Of a DNA stretch of 64,000 bases, positions 24,827 to 34,036 are shown piece after piece (position 1 is the stretch's first letter; every line of letters begins with the position of its first letter). The stretch comes from Sedimentitalea arenosa (GTDB taxonomy: Bacteria > Pseudomonadota > Alphaproteobacteria > Rhodobacterales > Rhodobacteraceae). The notes under the pieces were generated by a model. The model saw only the letters and a list, made by a program, of their open reading frames with translations. It searched no databases and was not told where the DNA came from. The stretch is from contig NZ_JAELVR010000006.1 in the NCBI RefSeq assembly GCF_016428585.1, forward strand, positions 62,001 to 126,000. Reading direction: 5' to 3'. A program made the translations under genes and the position numbers.

Positions 24827-26263
24827 CTACTCCGCCGCCATCGCGGCGCGGGCTCCGAACCGCGCCAGGATCGCTTCGGCACAGTCGCGCCCGTCCTTGA
24901 TCGCCCACACCACCAGGCTCGCGCCGCGCACGATGTCGCCCACCGCATAGACGCCTTCCAGCTCGGTCTCGCCGCTGGTGAACTGCGCCTTGATCGTGCC
25001 CCAGCGAGTCACCTGCAGTTCGGGCTGATCCCACAGCGTCGGCAGGTCTTCCGGCTCAAAGCCCAGCGCCTTGATGACAAGGTCGGCCTCGGCGACGTAA
25101 TCCGCGCCCTCGATCACCTCGGGCGCCTGGCGCCCGGTGGCGTCGGGCGCACCCAGCCGCATCTTCTGCACCATCACGCCGGTGACGTGGTCGTCCCCGA
25201 CAAAGGCCTTGGGCGCGCTCAGCCATTCGAACACGACGCCCTCTTCCTCGGCATTGGCGACCTCGCGCTGGCTGCCCGGCATGTTGGCCCGGTCGCGCCG
25301 GTACAGGCAGGTGACGCTCTCGGCGCCCTGCCGGATGCTGGTGCGCACGCAATCCATCGCCGTGTCGCCGCCGCCGATCACCACGACCTTCTTGCCACTG
25401 GCGTTCAGCCGGCCCGAGGTGAATTCGGGCACATCGTCGCCGAAATTCTCGCGGTTGCTGGCGGTCAGGAAATCGATCGCCTTTTCAATGCCTTTCGCCC
25501 CGCTGCCCGGCATCGCCAGGTCGCGCGACTTGTAAACGCCGGTGGCGATGATCACCGCGTCATGGCGCGCGCGGATGTCGGCGAACGAGATGTCCTCGCC
25601 CACGTTGCAGTTCAGCTCGAAGCTGACGCCGCCCTGGTCCAGCTGGTCGTTGCGGCGCATCACCACGTCCTTTTCCAGCTTGAAGCCGGGGATGCCATAG
25701 GTCAGCAGCCCGCCTGCGCGGTCGTAGCGGTCATAGATCGTGACCTGCACCCCGGCGCGGCGCAGAACGTCGGCCGCGGCCAGCCCACCGGGCCCCGCGC
25801 CGATGATCCCGACGCTTTCGGGCCTCTCCTGCGTCGGCGCGATCGGCTGCACCCAGCCCTTTTCCCAGGCGGTGTCGGTGATGTATTTCTCGACCGCGCC
25901 GATGGTCACGGTGCCGTGGCCGGACTGCTCGATCACGCAATTGCCCTCGCAGAGCCGGTCCTGCGGGCAGATGCGGCCACAGATCTCGGGGAAGGTATTG
26001 GTCGCCTGGCTGACCTCGTAGGCCTCCTGCAACCGCCCCTCGGCGGTCAGGCGCAGCCAGTCGGGAATGTTGTTGTGCAGCGGACAATGGGTCTGGCAAT
26101 AGGGCACGCCGCACTGGCTGCACCGGCTCGCCTGCTCCTTGGCCTTGGCGTCGGCGAACTCGGCATAAATCTCGTGGAAATCGTCCCGCCGGTCGGCCGC
26201 TTCACGTTTTGTCGGCATATCCCGGTCAATCTGAACGAACTTCAGCATAGGTTGCTTCGCCAC
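24827..26263 (-). CDS. gltD: Glutamate synthase small subunit
   Basis: 478-residue GOGAT beta subunit passing electrons from NADPH through FAD and Fe-S clusters to gltB. N-terminal cysteines for two 4Fe-4S clusters: 'CSQCGVPYCQTHCPLHNNIP' and 'CGRICPQDRLCEGNC'. The FAD site 'GAGPGGLAAADVLRRAG' and NADPH site 'VVVIGGGDTAMDC' follow. The start is taken as GTG at 26263 ('VAKQPMLKFVQIDRD'), matching the usual N-terminus; an earlier in-frame start adds nine unlikely residues. First gene of gltD-GFA-gltB. A 109-base gap with GCACG/TGCACG-type repeats follows the stop. Confidence 0.95.
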   Translation of the reverse strand: MAKQPMLKFVQIDRDMPTKREAADRRDDFHEIYAEFADAKAKEQASRCSQCGVPYCQTHCPLHNNIPDWLRLTAEGRLQEAYEVSQATNTFPEICGRICPQDRLCEGNCVIEQSGHGTVTIGAVEKYITDTAWEKGWVQPIAPTQERPESVGIIGAGPGGLAAADVLRRAGVQVTIYDRYDRAGGLLTYGIPGFKLEKDVVMRRNDQLDQGGVSFELNCNVGEDISFADIRARHDAVIIATGVYKSRDLAMPGSGAKGIEKAIDFLTASNRENFGDDVPEFTSGRLNASGKKVVVIGGGDTAMDCVRTSIRQGAESVTCLYRRDRANMPGSQREVANAEEEGVVFEWLSAPKAFVGDDHVTGVMVQKMRLGAPDATGRQAPEVIEGADYVAEADLVIKALGFEPEDLPTLWDQPELQVTRWGTIKAQFTSGETELEGVYAVGDIVRGASLVVWAIKDGRDCAEAILARFGARAAMAAE

Positions 26264-26346
26264 GGATCTGACTCCATCCCTTGTCCTCAACGGCGCGTGT
26301 GTACGGCATATCCAAGGGGATTAAAAGTCACACATACTGACCTATT

Positions 26347-26381
26347 TGCAGAATTATTTTGCTGCATCGCGGCAGATTCTG
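26347..26381. promoter_or_regulatory. Nested inverted repeats in the gltD-uppP divergent gap
   Basis: Two overlapping symmetries lie in an AT-rich 232-base gap: TGCAG (26347-26351) with CTGCA (26362-26366), and CAGAAT (26349-26354) with ATTCTG (26376-26381), followed by a T-run. The gap must contain the gltD promoter and probably that of uppP. Glutamate synthase operons are often regulated by nitrogen- or leucine-responsive factors. Which protein binds here is unknown. Confidence 0.3.
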
Positions 26382-26495
26382 TTTTTTCGGCCTATATTGT
26401 GTATCAAACCGGACCTAAATGCCGCCTTTTCATTTGAATCAAAGCACTTATACCTGACCCCGTCGAACGTCTCCTTGGTCCAGGCCCATACTCTC

Positions 26496-27323
26496 ATGCC
26501 GGTCTTTCAGCTTTTCCTCGTGGCCGTGATCCAGGGCCTGACAGAGTTCCTGCCGGTTTCCTCTTCGGGCCACCTGATTCTGCTGCCCGGCCTGACCGGC
26601 CTTCAGGACCAGGGCCAGTTGATCGACGTCGCCGTTCATGTCGGCACCCTGGGCGCGGTCATCCTCTATTTCTGGCCCGACGTCCGGACCGGGCTGGCCG
26701 GCCTGCCCCGGCTGCTGCGCGGCAAGATCGACACGCCCGGCGCACGGCTCGCACTCGGCCTCGTCGTCGCCACCCTTCCCGTCGTCCTTTGTGGTGCGGT
26801 GGTGCATTTCACCGGCCTCAGCGACGCGATGCGCTCGGTCGCCGTGATCGGCTGGGCCATGCTCATCTTCGGCCTCGTGCTCTACTGGGCCGACCAGACC
26901 GGCGGCGAAACCCGCAGCGCCGAGGACTGGACGCTGAAACATGCGCTCGTCATGGGCCTGTGGCAGGCGGTGTCCCTGATCCCCGGCACCTCGCGCTCGG
27001 GCATCACCATCACCGGCGCCCGCCGGCTCGGCTATGCCCGCAGCGACGCCGCGCGCCTGTCGATGCTGATGTCGATCCCCACCATCGCCGCCTCGGGCAT
27101 CCTGCTCGGTGGCGAGGCACTGGCCACCGCGAACACAGCCGCCTTGCGCGACGGCGCCATCGCCGCGGTGCTGGCTTTCGCCTCGGCTCTGCTGGCCCTG
27201 TCAGTGATGATGCGCCTGCTGCGCAGCGTCAGCTTCACGCCCTACGTGCTCTACCGGATCGTTCTGGGCATCGCCCTGCTGGTCTATGCCTATGGCGGAT
27301 CAGGTGCGCAGGTTGCGGGCTGA
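26496..27323 (+). CDS. uppP: Undecaprenyl-diphosphatase
   Basis: 275-residue polytopic membrane enzyme dephosphorylating undecaprenyl pyrophosphate to recycle the peptidoglycan lipid carrier (BacA/UppP). Motif 1 '[17 protein letters not shown]' contains catalytic Glu17 and Ser/His residues, and motif 2 '[16 protein letters not shown]' the essential Arg. About eight hydrophobic segments. The ATG at 26496 gives '[13 protein letters not shown]', the family start; the 50 residues upstream are promoter-like and AT-rich. The 3' end overlaps the convergent NDUFA9-like gene by 24 bases. Confidence 0.95.
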   Translation: MPVFQLFLVAVIQGLTEFLPVSSSGHLILLPGLTGLQDQGQLIDVAVHVGTLGAVILYFWPDVRTGLAGLPRLLRGKIDTPGARLALGLVVATLPVVLCGAVVHFTGLSDAMRSVAVIGWAMLIFGLVLYWADQTGGETRSAEDWTLKHALVMGLWQAVSLIPGTSRSGITITGARRLGYARSDAARLSMLMSIPTIAASGILLGGEALATANTAALRDGAIAAVLAFASALLALSVMMRLLRSVSFTPYVLYRIVLGIALLVYAYGGSGAQVAG

Positions 27324-28283
27324 GGACTTGATCGCGTCATACTGCCCCGAGGGGCGGAACCGCCACAGGTACTCCGGCAGGATCGAGGTCATCGCCATCG
27401 GCGTGATCCCCAGATCCTCAAAGCCCTTCACACCGTCGCTCACCACGTTGTCGCGCGCCAGGTTCTTCAACTGGTCCCGTGTCAGGATCCCGTTCGAGAT
27501 CAGACCGAAGCTAATCGCCTGAAGCATGTCGAACCCAAAGGCCATGATCCGCGCGATCCAGAACGGCATGTTGACGATGGCCCGCCTGCGATGGATGACC
27601 TGCAGCATCTGTTGCAGCAACTCGCGCAAGGACTTCACCTCGGGTCCGCCCAGCTCGTAAACACCGGGCTCGGCCTCTCCCAGAACGGCCTTCTCGGCCG
27701 CCGCCGCAACATCGTCCACATAGACCGGTTGGAACAGGCTGTCGCCGCCCGCGATCAGCAGCACCGGACCCAGCCGAGTCATGCCCGCGAACCGGTTGAA
27801 GAACTGGTCCTCCGGTCCGAAGATCACCGAGGGCCGCAGGATCACCGCGTCGGGCATGTGCGCCAGCACGCCCGCTTCGCCCTCGGCCTTGGTCCGGGAA
27901 TAGGCACTGTCCGACTCGGCATCGGCCCCGATGGCCGAGACCTGCACCATCCGCTCGACCCCCTGCTCCGCGGCGATGCGTGCCACGCGCTCGGCACCTT
28001 CGGCCTGCACGGTCTCGAACTTGTTCTTGCCGCTCTGGTTCAAGATGCCGACGCAATTCACCACCGCATCCGCCCCGTGCATCGCCGCCGCGACCGACTG
28101 GTCGTCGCGGATGTTGCACAGCACCGGTTCGACCTGGCCCACCACGCCGTAGGGCCGCACAAAGATCGCCTCGTTCGGCCGCCGCACCGCCACCCGCACG
28201 CGCCACCCCTGCTGCGCCATGCGCTGCGCGACATACCGCCCGACAAAGCCGGATCCGCCGTAGATTGTGACCAGTTTGGACAT
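27300..28283 (-). CDS. Complex I NDUFA9-like SDR-family protein
   Basis: 327-residue atypical short-chain dehydrogenase with '[20 protein letters not shown]' as the N-terminal dinucleotide site and the '[14 protein letters not shown]' block found in alphaproteobacterial homologues of the mitochondrial complex I subunit NDUFA9. The catalytic Tyr-Lys pair of active SDRs is not obvious, consistent with a structural or assembly role at NADH:quinone oxidoreductase or in quinone biosynthesis. Start ATG 28283 gives '[10 protein letters not shown]'; the upstream in-frame sequence runs into a tRNA gene. No other complex I genes are near. Confidence 0.82.
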   Translation of the reverse strand: MSKLVTIYGGSGFVGRYVAQRMAQQGWRVRVAVRRPNEAIFVRPYGVVGQVEPVLCNIRDDQSVAAAMHGADAVVNCVGILNQSGKNKFETVQAEGAERVARIAAEQGVERMVQVSAIGADAESDSAYSRTKAEGEAGVLAHMPDAVILRPSVIFGPEDQFFNRFAGMTRLGPVLLIAGGDSLFQPVYVDDVAAAAEKAVLGEAEPGVYELGGPEVKSLRELLQQMLQVIHRRRAIVNMPFWIARIMAFGFDMLQAISFGLISNGILTRDQLKNLARDNVVSDGVKGFEDLGITPMAMTSILPEYLWRFRPSGQYDAIKSSARNLRT

Positions 28284-28500
28284 GACGAAGCTCCTTGAAA
28301 AGATCGCTCCAAGTCGATCTACCGCCCCGACCCGTTGCAAACAAGGCGCAAAAACGACGCGCGCAGATCGGCCGCCTTGAAACACCGCGCGCAAGCCGCG
28401 GCATTGGCCGTTTCCGTGCCCGAAAAAGAGTCTGAAGTTTGCCCAAGAATCCGTTTGACACCCCCCATGACTGCGCCTAAAGACACGGCTCACGACACCT

Positions 28501-28587
28501 GCCCAGGTGGCGGAATTGGTAGACGCGCTAGCTTCAGGTGCTAGTGTCTGTATGGACGTGGAGGTTCGAGTCCTCTCCTGGGCACCA
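28501..28587 (+). tRNA. tRNA-Leu (CAG)
   Basis: 87 bases including an encoded CCA. The acceptor GCCCAGG pairs with CCTGGGC, the D-arm GGCGGAATTGGTAGACGC is typical of Leu, the anticodon stem-loop is CTAGC-TTCAGGT-GCTAG with anticodon CAG, a long variable arm (TGTCTGTATGGACG) is present, and the T-loop is GTTCGAGTC. It closely resembles E. coli tRNA-Leu(CAG). Confidence 0.97.
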
Positions 28588-28813
28588 TAAGTCGGTTTTC
28601 CCATGCTCCCGATTTTTTACGGTCACCGCGACCAAGTGCATCTGGTTGCGGCCCAAGTCCCGCTCCCGCTGAACCCGTGGGGCGCATGGTCGCACTGGCG
28701 TAATGGTATTTGAAGTGCGCATTGACGGCGTCTAGCCTGCGGCCGATGCGTTCGTGTGCATGCCGAAAGGCGCGCCGCGCGCCCTGTTCCGATTGGTGCG
28801 AAAGACCCTGAAT

Positions 28814-30019
28814 ATGACATCGACCGCCAAGCAGATGCGGGACTGGTCCGGTCCGGCGATATTCAGTTTCGGGTTTCGACCGTTCTTTCTCGGGGCGATG
28901 GTGCTGGCCGGCGGCGCGATGGCGCTGTGGATCGCCGTGTTGTCCGGTGCCGCGACACTGCCCTCGGTGTTCGATCCCGTATCCTGGCATGCGCACGAGT
29001 TCCTTTTCGGGTATGTCGGAGCGGTCGTCGCGGGCTTTCTTCTGACCGCGGTACCGAACTGGACCGGGCGGCTTCCCATTGTCGGATGGCCGCTGGCCAC
29101 TCTCGCCGCGGTCTGGATCGCGGGACGGGTCGCCGTCGCAGGAATTGGCGGGCTGACCGCGCCCGTCGTCGCGGTGATCGACCTGGCCTTCCCGGTCCTT
29201 CTGGCAGCTGCCATCGCGCGCGAGATCGTCACCGGAAAGAACTGGAAGAACCTGATCGTGTTGGCGATGCTGGTCGTCTTCACGATCGGGAACGGGTTGT
29301 TCCATGCCGACGCAGCACGGGGCAACATCGCCGCGCAGGGGTTGGGCCTCCGAATCGGACTCGGCGCGGTCCTGATGATGATCGCCGTGATCGGCGGGCG
29401 CATCATCCCCTCCTTCACCCGGAACTGGCTGGTCAAGACACGTCCCGGCGGCTCCCTTCCAGTGCCCCCGATGCAGCGTTTCGACAAGGCCGCGCTGCTG
29501 GTTCTGCTCCTGGCGCTTGGTGGATGGGTGATCCGGCCGTCTGCCGAGGTCACTTCGGTTCTGCTGGTCGTTGCCGGGCTGCTGCATCTGGCCCGCCTCA
29601 GCCGATGGGCCGGACACCGCACGGCGGCCGAGCCGCTGGTGCTCGTGCTGCACCTCTCCTATGCCTTCCTGCCGCTTGGCGCCATCTCGATGGGGGTCGC
29701 CATCCTGCTGCCGGACTCCGCCATCGGGCTTGCGGCGGCGCAACACCTCTGGATGGGCGGTGCGATCGGGCTCATGACACTCGCCGTGATGACCCGCGCC
29801 ACGCTCGGCCATACCGGCCAGGCGCTCACGGCAGGCCCAGGGACAGTGGCCGTCTATCTGCTCGTCATCACCGCGACCCTGGCGCGCGTGGCCGCGGGCG
29901 TTTGGCCGACCGAGGCGGGGTTGTTGCACATGGTGTCCGGTGGCTGCTGGATCCTGGGGTTCGGCGGATGTGCCCTGCTCTACGGGCCGAGCCTGCTGAC
30001 GGTGCGGCCAAAGGCATAG
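28814..30019 (+). CDS. nnrS: NnrS family membrane protein
   Basis: 401-residue protein with about twelve transmembrane helices. 'GPAIFSFGFRPFFLGAMVLA' and 'WHAHEFLFGYVGAVVAGFLL' are NnrS signatures. NnrS is a haem- and copper-containing membrane protein linked to nitric-oxide resistance and denitrification in Rhodobacter relatives. The ATG at 28814 gives 'MTSTAKQMRDWSGP', the common N-terminus; an upstream ATG at 28754 would add a 20-residue basic extension. Coupled to the next gene (2-base gap). No FNR/NNR palindrome is convincing upstream, and no nitrite or NO reductase genes are in the window. Confidence 0.88.
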   Translation: MTSTAKQMRDWSGPAIFSFGFRPFFLGAMVLAGGAMALWIAVLSGAATLPSVFDPVSWHAHEFLFGYVGAVVAGFLLTAVPNWTGRLPIVGWPLATLAAVWIAGRVAVAGIGGLTAPVVAVIDLAFPVLLAAAIAREIVTGKNWKNLIVLAMLVVFTIGNGLFHADAARGNIAAQGLGLRIGLGAVLMMIAVIGGRIIPSFTRNWLVKTRPGGSLPVPPMQRFDKAALLVLLLALGGWVIRPSAEVTSVLLVVAGLLHLARLSRWAGHRTAAEPLVLVLHLSYAFLPLGAISMGVAILLPDSAIGLAAAQHLWMGGAIGLMTLAVMTRATLGHTGQALTAGPGTVAVYLLVITATLARVAAGVWPTEAGLLHMVSGGCWILGFGGCALLYGPSLLTVRPKA

Positions 30020-30021
30020 CG

Positions 30022-30684
30022 ATGGGCTGGATCGAATTCTGCGCCGCCTTCGCGGTCTTTTTCCTGACCCATTCGGTTCCGATCCGGCCGCCGGTACGCC
30101 CCTGGTTGATCGCACGGCTTGGCCAACATGGGTTCACGCTCGCCTATTCCGCACTGTCGCTCGCCAGCCTCGCATGGCTGATCGGGGCCGCGAACCGCGC
30201 GCCCTATGTCGGCCTGTGGTCATGGGCCCCGTGGCAATCCCATCTTGCCCTGACCGGGATGCTGGCCGTGTGCCTGATCGTGGCCCTGGCGATCGGCAAG
30301 CCGAACCCGTTTTCCTTCGGTGGGGCGCGAAACGACCGGTTCGATCCGGCGCGGCCCGGTCTCGTCCGGTTCACACGCCACCCTCTGCTACTGGCCATCG
30401 GGCTTTGGGCGCTTGTCCATATCCTGCCCAACGGCGATCTGGCCCATGTGCTGTTGTTCGGCACCTTCGCGCTGTTCGCCCTGATCGGGGTCCGGCTGGT
30501 CGATGCCCGCAGGAAACGCGAGATGGGTGAGGAGTGGCATAGGTTGAACGCCGAGAGGCGCAAAACGGCGCGCATCCACCTGACGGCGCGCGACCTGCTA
30601 CGGGTCGCAATCGGGCTTCTGGTCTATGCCGCGTTGCTCTGGGCGCATCCGGTTCTCTTTGGAGTCAGCCCGATCCCGGCCTGA
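30022..30684 (+). CDS. nnrU: NnrU family membrane protein
   Basis: 220-residue integral membrane protein with about six helices. 'FFLTHSVPIRPPVRPWLIAR' and 'FTRHPLLLAIGLWALVHILP' match NnrU/isoprenylcysteine methyltransferase-like membrane proteins, and 'NPFSFGG' is typical of the group. NnrU is associated genetically with NO or nitrite metabolism but its reaction is unknown. It starts two bases after nnrS and has no separate promoter. A DUF1295-type methyltransferase relative is the alternative reading. The nnrS-nnrU pair lies between tRNA-Leu and tRNA-Arg. Confidence 0.83.
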   Translation: MGWIEFCAAFAVFFLTHSVPIRPPVRPWLIARLGQHGFTLAYSALSLASLAWLIGAANRAPYVGLWSWAPWQSHLALTGMLAVCLIVALAIGKPNPFSFGGARNDRFDPARPGLVRFTRHPLLLAIGLWALVHILPNGDLAHVLLFGTFALFALIGVRLVDARRKREMGEEWHRLNAERRKTARIHLTARDLLRVAIGLLVYAALLWAHPVLFGVSPIPA

Positions 30685-30707
30685 GCGCGCAGCAAGGCCG
30701 AGCGGTA

Positions 30708-31430
30708 TCAGAAACTGAACACCGCGCCAAAGATCGGGCCGGATTGCTCGAACGTGAAGCCCCGACCGTTTATGTCGTGATCGACCGAAATTTGCCGATA
30801 ACCGGCGCGCAGCATCCACTTCTCGCTCAGCGCGTAGTTCGCCGTCACCAACACCTGCCAGGTTTCACTGTCGCTGCTGAACCCGCCGTAGTCGGCGAAG
30901 AACAGGCCAGACCACCTGTCCGTCAGCGCGAACTCCGCGCGCAAGCCGATTACCGGATCGACCCAGCTGTCCGAAGCACCCGCCCGTGCGACGTCCGTCC
31001 CGCCACTCAGCGCGACGAGCTCGGTGTCCGTCTTGAACCACCGGAACCCGGCAGCAAGGTCCACGCTCGCGGTCGACTCCTGGTAGACGCGGTATGTGGC
31101 GTAGCCGCTGAAGAACTCCGTTTTTGCGGTCGTGTTGACCGTGTCGAAATTGGGATTGCTCACGCTGTTGCCGAAGGACAGATCCGTCAGCATGTAATCG
31201 CCCACGAGGCTCCATCGGCCGCGACGCGCTTCGAACGTGCCCATGAACGCGGCATCCAGGTTCTCAAGCGCCTCCTTGAAACTCAGCGTCGACCCGACAT
31301 CGCCCACGGTCGTTTCGGTCTCGGGGGTGAAAAGATACACCGACGCCGCAAAGCTCCAATCCTCGGCCAGGGCCGTCGATGGCAACGCTGCAATCGCCGG
31401 CACGGCGAGTTTCTTGAGGAAGTGATGCAT
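30708..31430 (-). CDS. Outer-membrane beta-barrel protein
   Basis: 240-residue protein with a signal peptide ('MHHFLKKLAVPAIAALPSTALA', about residues 1-22) followed by alternating hydrophobic-polar strands and a C-terminal Phe ('FGAVFSF'), the signature recognised by the BAM machinery. Strand-like segments include 'AFMGTFEARRGRWSLVGDYM' and 'EKWMLRAGYRQISVDHD'. It is most like small Omp-type barrels of unknown role. The ATG at 31430 follows a GGAGGACC site; the frame reads further upstream only because no stop intervenes. Convergent with nnrU, 23 bases apart. Confidence 0.8.
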   Translation of the reverse strand: MHHFLKKLAVPAIAALPSTALAEDWSFAASVYLFTPETETTVGDVGSTLSFKEALENLDAAFMGTFEARRGRWSLVGDYMLTDLSFGNSVSNPNFDTVNTTAKTEFFSGYATYRVYQESTASVDLAAGFRWFKTDTELVALSGGTDVARAGASDSWVDPVIGLRAEFALTDRWSGLFFADYGGFSSDSETWQVLVTANYALSEKWMLRAGYRQISVDHDINGRGFTFEQSGPIFGAVFSF

Positions 31431-31431
31431 C

Positions 31432-31448
31432 GGACGGTCCTCCCGGTC
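31432..31448. repeat. 17-bp direct repeat, copy A
   Basis: GGACGGTCCTCCCGGTC occurs here and again at 34650-34666. In this copy it forms the leader and ribosome-binding site (GGGAGGACC on the minus strand) of the outer-membrane barrel gene. Confidence 0.5.
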
Positions 31449-31607
31449 CTGACTTGGCTGCCCCCGGTCGACATTCCACACGGCCCGGAAAGGCATACCG
31501 ATATCTCGGCCCCAGCATGCATCGCTGTCAACGGCGGACACCGACTCACGTCCGGTTTTGCAGAACCTGACGCCGAATTGCATCGTGCGCGATTGCTCGA
31601 TGACGGA

Positions 31608-31684
31608 TGGTGACCCCGGCAGGATTCGAACCTGCAACCTGCCCCTTAGGAGGGGGCTGCTCTATCCAGTTGAGCCACGGGGCC
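31608..31684 (-). tRNA. tRNA-Arg (CCT)
   Basis: 77 bases with encoded CCA. The acceptor GGCCCCG pairs with CGGGGTC, the D-arm has GGCTCAACTGGATAGAGC, the anticodon stem-loop is GCCCC-CTCCTAA-GGGGC with anticodon CCT, and the T-loop is GTTCGAATC. This is the minor Arg-AGG reader, a tRNA often used as an integration target. Confidence 0.97.
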
Positions 31685-31799
31685 GCCGCGCCTCCTCATA
31701 ACCGGGAAAACCGGGGTTGTCATGGGGTTTGCGGCGCAGTTGATCCGGATCGACCGTTTGCGATAACGTCGGGGCAAAACAACAACGAAAGTCCTGCAC

Positions 31800-32825
31800 G
31801 TGTCCCTCCCAAACAAACGCCCGCTGACGCTGCGGGATGTCTCCGAAGCCTCCGGCGTGTCGGAAATGACTGTCAGCCGCGTCCTGCGCAACCGGGGCGA
31901 CGTCTCCGACAGCACGCGGGCGCGGGTGCTCGCCGCCGCCAAGGAGCTGGGCTATGTGCCCAACAAGATCGCCGGGGCTCTGGCATCGAGCCGGGTGAAC
32001 CTCGTCGCGGTGATCATTCCGTCGCTGTCGAACATGGTGTTTCCCGAAGTCCTGACCGGGATCAACCAGGTGCTCGAGGATACCGAGTTGCAGCCCGTGG
32101 TCGGCGTCACGGACTATCTGCCCGAGAAAGAGGAGAAGGTGCTCTACGAGATGCTGTCCTGGCGTCCCTCGGGCGTCATCATCGCAGGGCTCGAACACTC
32201 CGAGGCAAGCCGCGCGATGCTGCGCGCGGCCGGAATTCCGGTGGTCGAGATCATGGACACGGACGGCACCCCGATCGATGCGATGGTCGGGATCTCGCAT
32301 CGTCGTGCCGGACGCGAGATGGCACAGGCCATCGTCAAGGCCGGGTATCGCCACATCGGCTTCATGGGCACCAAGATGCCGCTCGATCATCGTGCCCGCA
32401 AGCGGTTCGAGGGCTTCACCGAGATGCTCGCCAAGAGCGGTATCGAGATCGAGGATCGCGCCTTCTATTCCGGCGGCTCGGCGCTGGCAAAGGGGCGCCA
32501 GATGACCCAGGAGATGCTGGAGCGTTCACCAGAGCTCGATTTCCTCTACTACTCGAACGACATGATCGGCGCGGGCGGGCTGCTCTACCTGCTCGACCAG
32601 GGCATCGACGTGCCGGGCCAGATCGGGCTTGCCGGGTTCAACGGGGTCGAATTGCTGCAAGGCCTGCCTCGCAAGCTGGCCACGATGGACGCCTGCCGGC
32701 TCGAAATCGGTCGCAAAGCCGCCGAGATCATTGCCGCGCGACTCGGCGAGCCGCCAGTTCCGGTCGAAACATCCGTCACCCTGACCCCGACCATCGCGTT
32801 CGGTGACACGCTCAAGCGGCGATGA
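31800..32825 (+). CDS. LacI-family transcriptional regulator
   Basis: 341-residue LacI/GalR-type repressor. The helix-turn-helix and hinge are clear: 'LTLRDVSEASGVSEMTVSRV', 'LGYVPNKIAGALASSR'. A periplasmic-binding-like sugar domain follows ('VAVIIPSLSNMVFPEVLTGI', later 'GLAGFNGVELLQGLPRKLAT'), most like gluconate-type GntR repressors. The start is GTG at 31800. No sugar transport or catabolic genes lie beside it; the nearest TRAP system is 2 kb away with another gene between. Its stop overlaps the next gene's ATG, an odd pairing with a DNA glycosylase-like protein. Confidence 0.88.
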   Translation: MSLPNKRPLTLRDVSEASGVSEMTVSRVLRNRGDVSDSTRARVLAAAKELGYVPNKIAGALASSRVNLVAVIIPSLSNMVFPEVLTGINQVLEDTELQPVVGVTDYLPEKEEKVLYEMLSWRPSGVIIAGLEHSEASRAMLRAAGIPVVEIMDTDGTPIDAMVGISHRRAGREMAQAIVKAGYRHIGFMGTKMPLDHRARKRFEGFTEMLAKSGIEIEDRAFYSGGSALAKGRQMTQEMLERSPELDFLYYSNDMIGAGGLLYLLDQGIDVPGQIGLAGFNGVELLQGLPRKLATMDACRLEIGRKAAEIIAARLGEPPVPVETSVTLTPTIAFGDTLKRR

Positions 32826-34036
32826 CCGCCGTCAGGATCGACAACCGCACTGCAAGGCGCCTTTTCCTGCATCGTCACGCGCTGGCAGAAGCCCCGGTCG
32901 GAGAGGCCCATGGCGCAGAGCTGAACGCGCTGATCCAACGGCTGGGATTCGTTCAGCTGGACAGCATCAACACAGTGGCCCGCGCCCACGACATGATACT
33001 CAGGTCAAGGCGGACCCGGTATCGGCCCGCCGATCTGAAGAGGCTCTACGAACGCGACGGCGCCCTGTTCGAACACTGGACCCATGATGCGGCAGTAATC
33101 CCCACTGCCTTCTATCCGCACTGGCACCTTCGGTTTCGACGCGACGCCGAGCGGCTGAAATCGCGTTGGCGCAACTGGCGGCGCGACGGGTTCGAAGCGC
33201 GGTTTCAAAGCGTGCTTCAGCATGTCCGCGACCACGGCCCGGTCTCGTCCTTGGACGTGGGCGGCGATGAACGCAGGAACAACGGCGGATGGTGGGACTG
33301 GCACCCGTCCAAGACCGCGCTGGAATACCTCTGGCGCAGCGGCGTTCTGGCCGTGGTGGGCCGGGACGGATTCCAGAAGCGGTACGATCTGACCGAGCGC
33401 ATCATCGACACCGGCCTGCTCGAAACCCCCGATCCCGAACAGACCGTCAATTGGCTGTGCAATGCCGCGCTCGACCGGCTGGGCTTCGCCACATCGGGAG
33501 AGATCGCCGCGTTCTGGGACACCGTGACCGCGGCGGAAGCCCGCGACTGGTGCGCCGCGCAGGCGTCTTGCGGCCGGATCGTTCCGGTCGAGGTTCTCGA
33601 CGTCAAGGGCGCGCCGCGGCGCTGTGTCGCGCGCCCCGAGACGCTTGGCACGCTACAGGATCTTGCCCCGCCGCCCGGTCGCCTGCGTGTCCTGAGCCCG
33701 TTTGATCCGGCCCTGCGCGACCGAAACCGGGCCGAGCGTCTGTTCGGTTTTCACTATCGTATAGAGGTTTTCGTACCGGCTGCGAAACGCAAGTTCGGCT
33801 ACTACGTGTTCCCCCTGCTGGAAGGTGACCGACTGGTCGGGCGAATCGACATGAAGGCACAGCGCGATCAGGGAGTCCTGGCCGTAAGGGCGCTCTGGCC
33901 AGAAGCCGGTATCACCTGGCCTTCGGCGCGCCTGCGCCGCTTGGAAGCCGACCTCGACCGCGTGGCGCGGTTCGCCGGACTCGACCGGGTCGCGTTTCAG
34001 GACGGCTGGCTGCGCGAACCGCTCGCGAAGGTCTAG
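32822..34036 (+). CDS. AlkX/YcaQ-like winged-helix DNA glycosylase
   Basis: 404-residue protein of the HTH_42 superfamily, which includes E. coli YcaQ (AlkX), a glycosylase that unhooks interstrand crosslinks, and Streptomyces AlkZ. The family catalytic Q-hydrophobic-D motif is present in 'GFVQLDSINTVARAHD', and 'FEHWTHDAAVIPTAFYPHW' and 'LRVLSPFDPALRDRNR' are further conserved blocks. No zinc or Fe-S motif. It begins inside the stop of the LacI regulator (ATGA), so translation is coupled. Many HTH_42 proteins remain uncharacterised, so crosslink repair is an inference from family membership. Confidence 0.83.
   Translation: MTAVRIDNRTARRLFLHRHALAEAPVGEAHGAELNALIQRLGFVQLDSINTVARAHDMILRSRRTRYRPADLKRLYERDGALFEHWTHDAAVIPTAFYPHWHLRFRRDAERLKSRWRNWRRDGFEARFQSVLQHVRDHGPVSSLDVGGDERRNNGGWWDWHPSKTALEYLWRSGVLAVVGRDGFQKRYDLTERIIDTGLLETPDPEQTVNWLCNAALDRLGFATSGEIAAFWDTVTAAEARDWCAAQASCGRIVPVEVLDVKGAPRRCVARPETLGTLQDLAPPPGRLRVLSPFDPALRDRNRAERLFGFHYRIEVFVPAAKRKFGYYVFPLLEGDRLVGRIDMKAQRDQGVLAVRALWPEAGITWPSARLRRLEADLDRVARFAGLDRVAFQDGWLREPLAKV

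Noticed and set aside
28588-28813. FNR/NNR-type palindrome upstream of nnrS
   Set aside because: TTGAAGTGCGCATTGA is the nearest match and does not fit TTGAT-N4-ATCAA on either side.
28756-30684. 642-residue plus-strand frame spanning nnrS and nnrU
   Set aside because: Only its last 220 codons (from 30022) are NnrU; the earlier part is an out-of-frame shadow of nnrS, so no NnrS-NnrU fusion exists.
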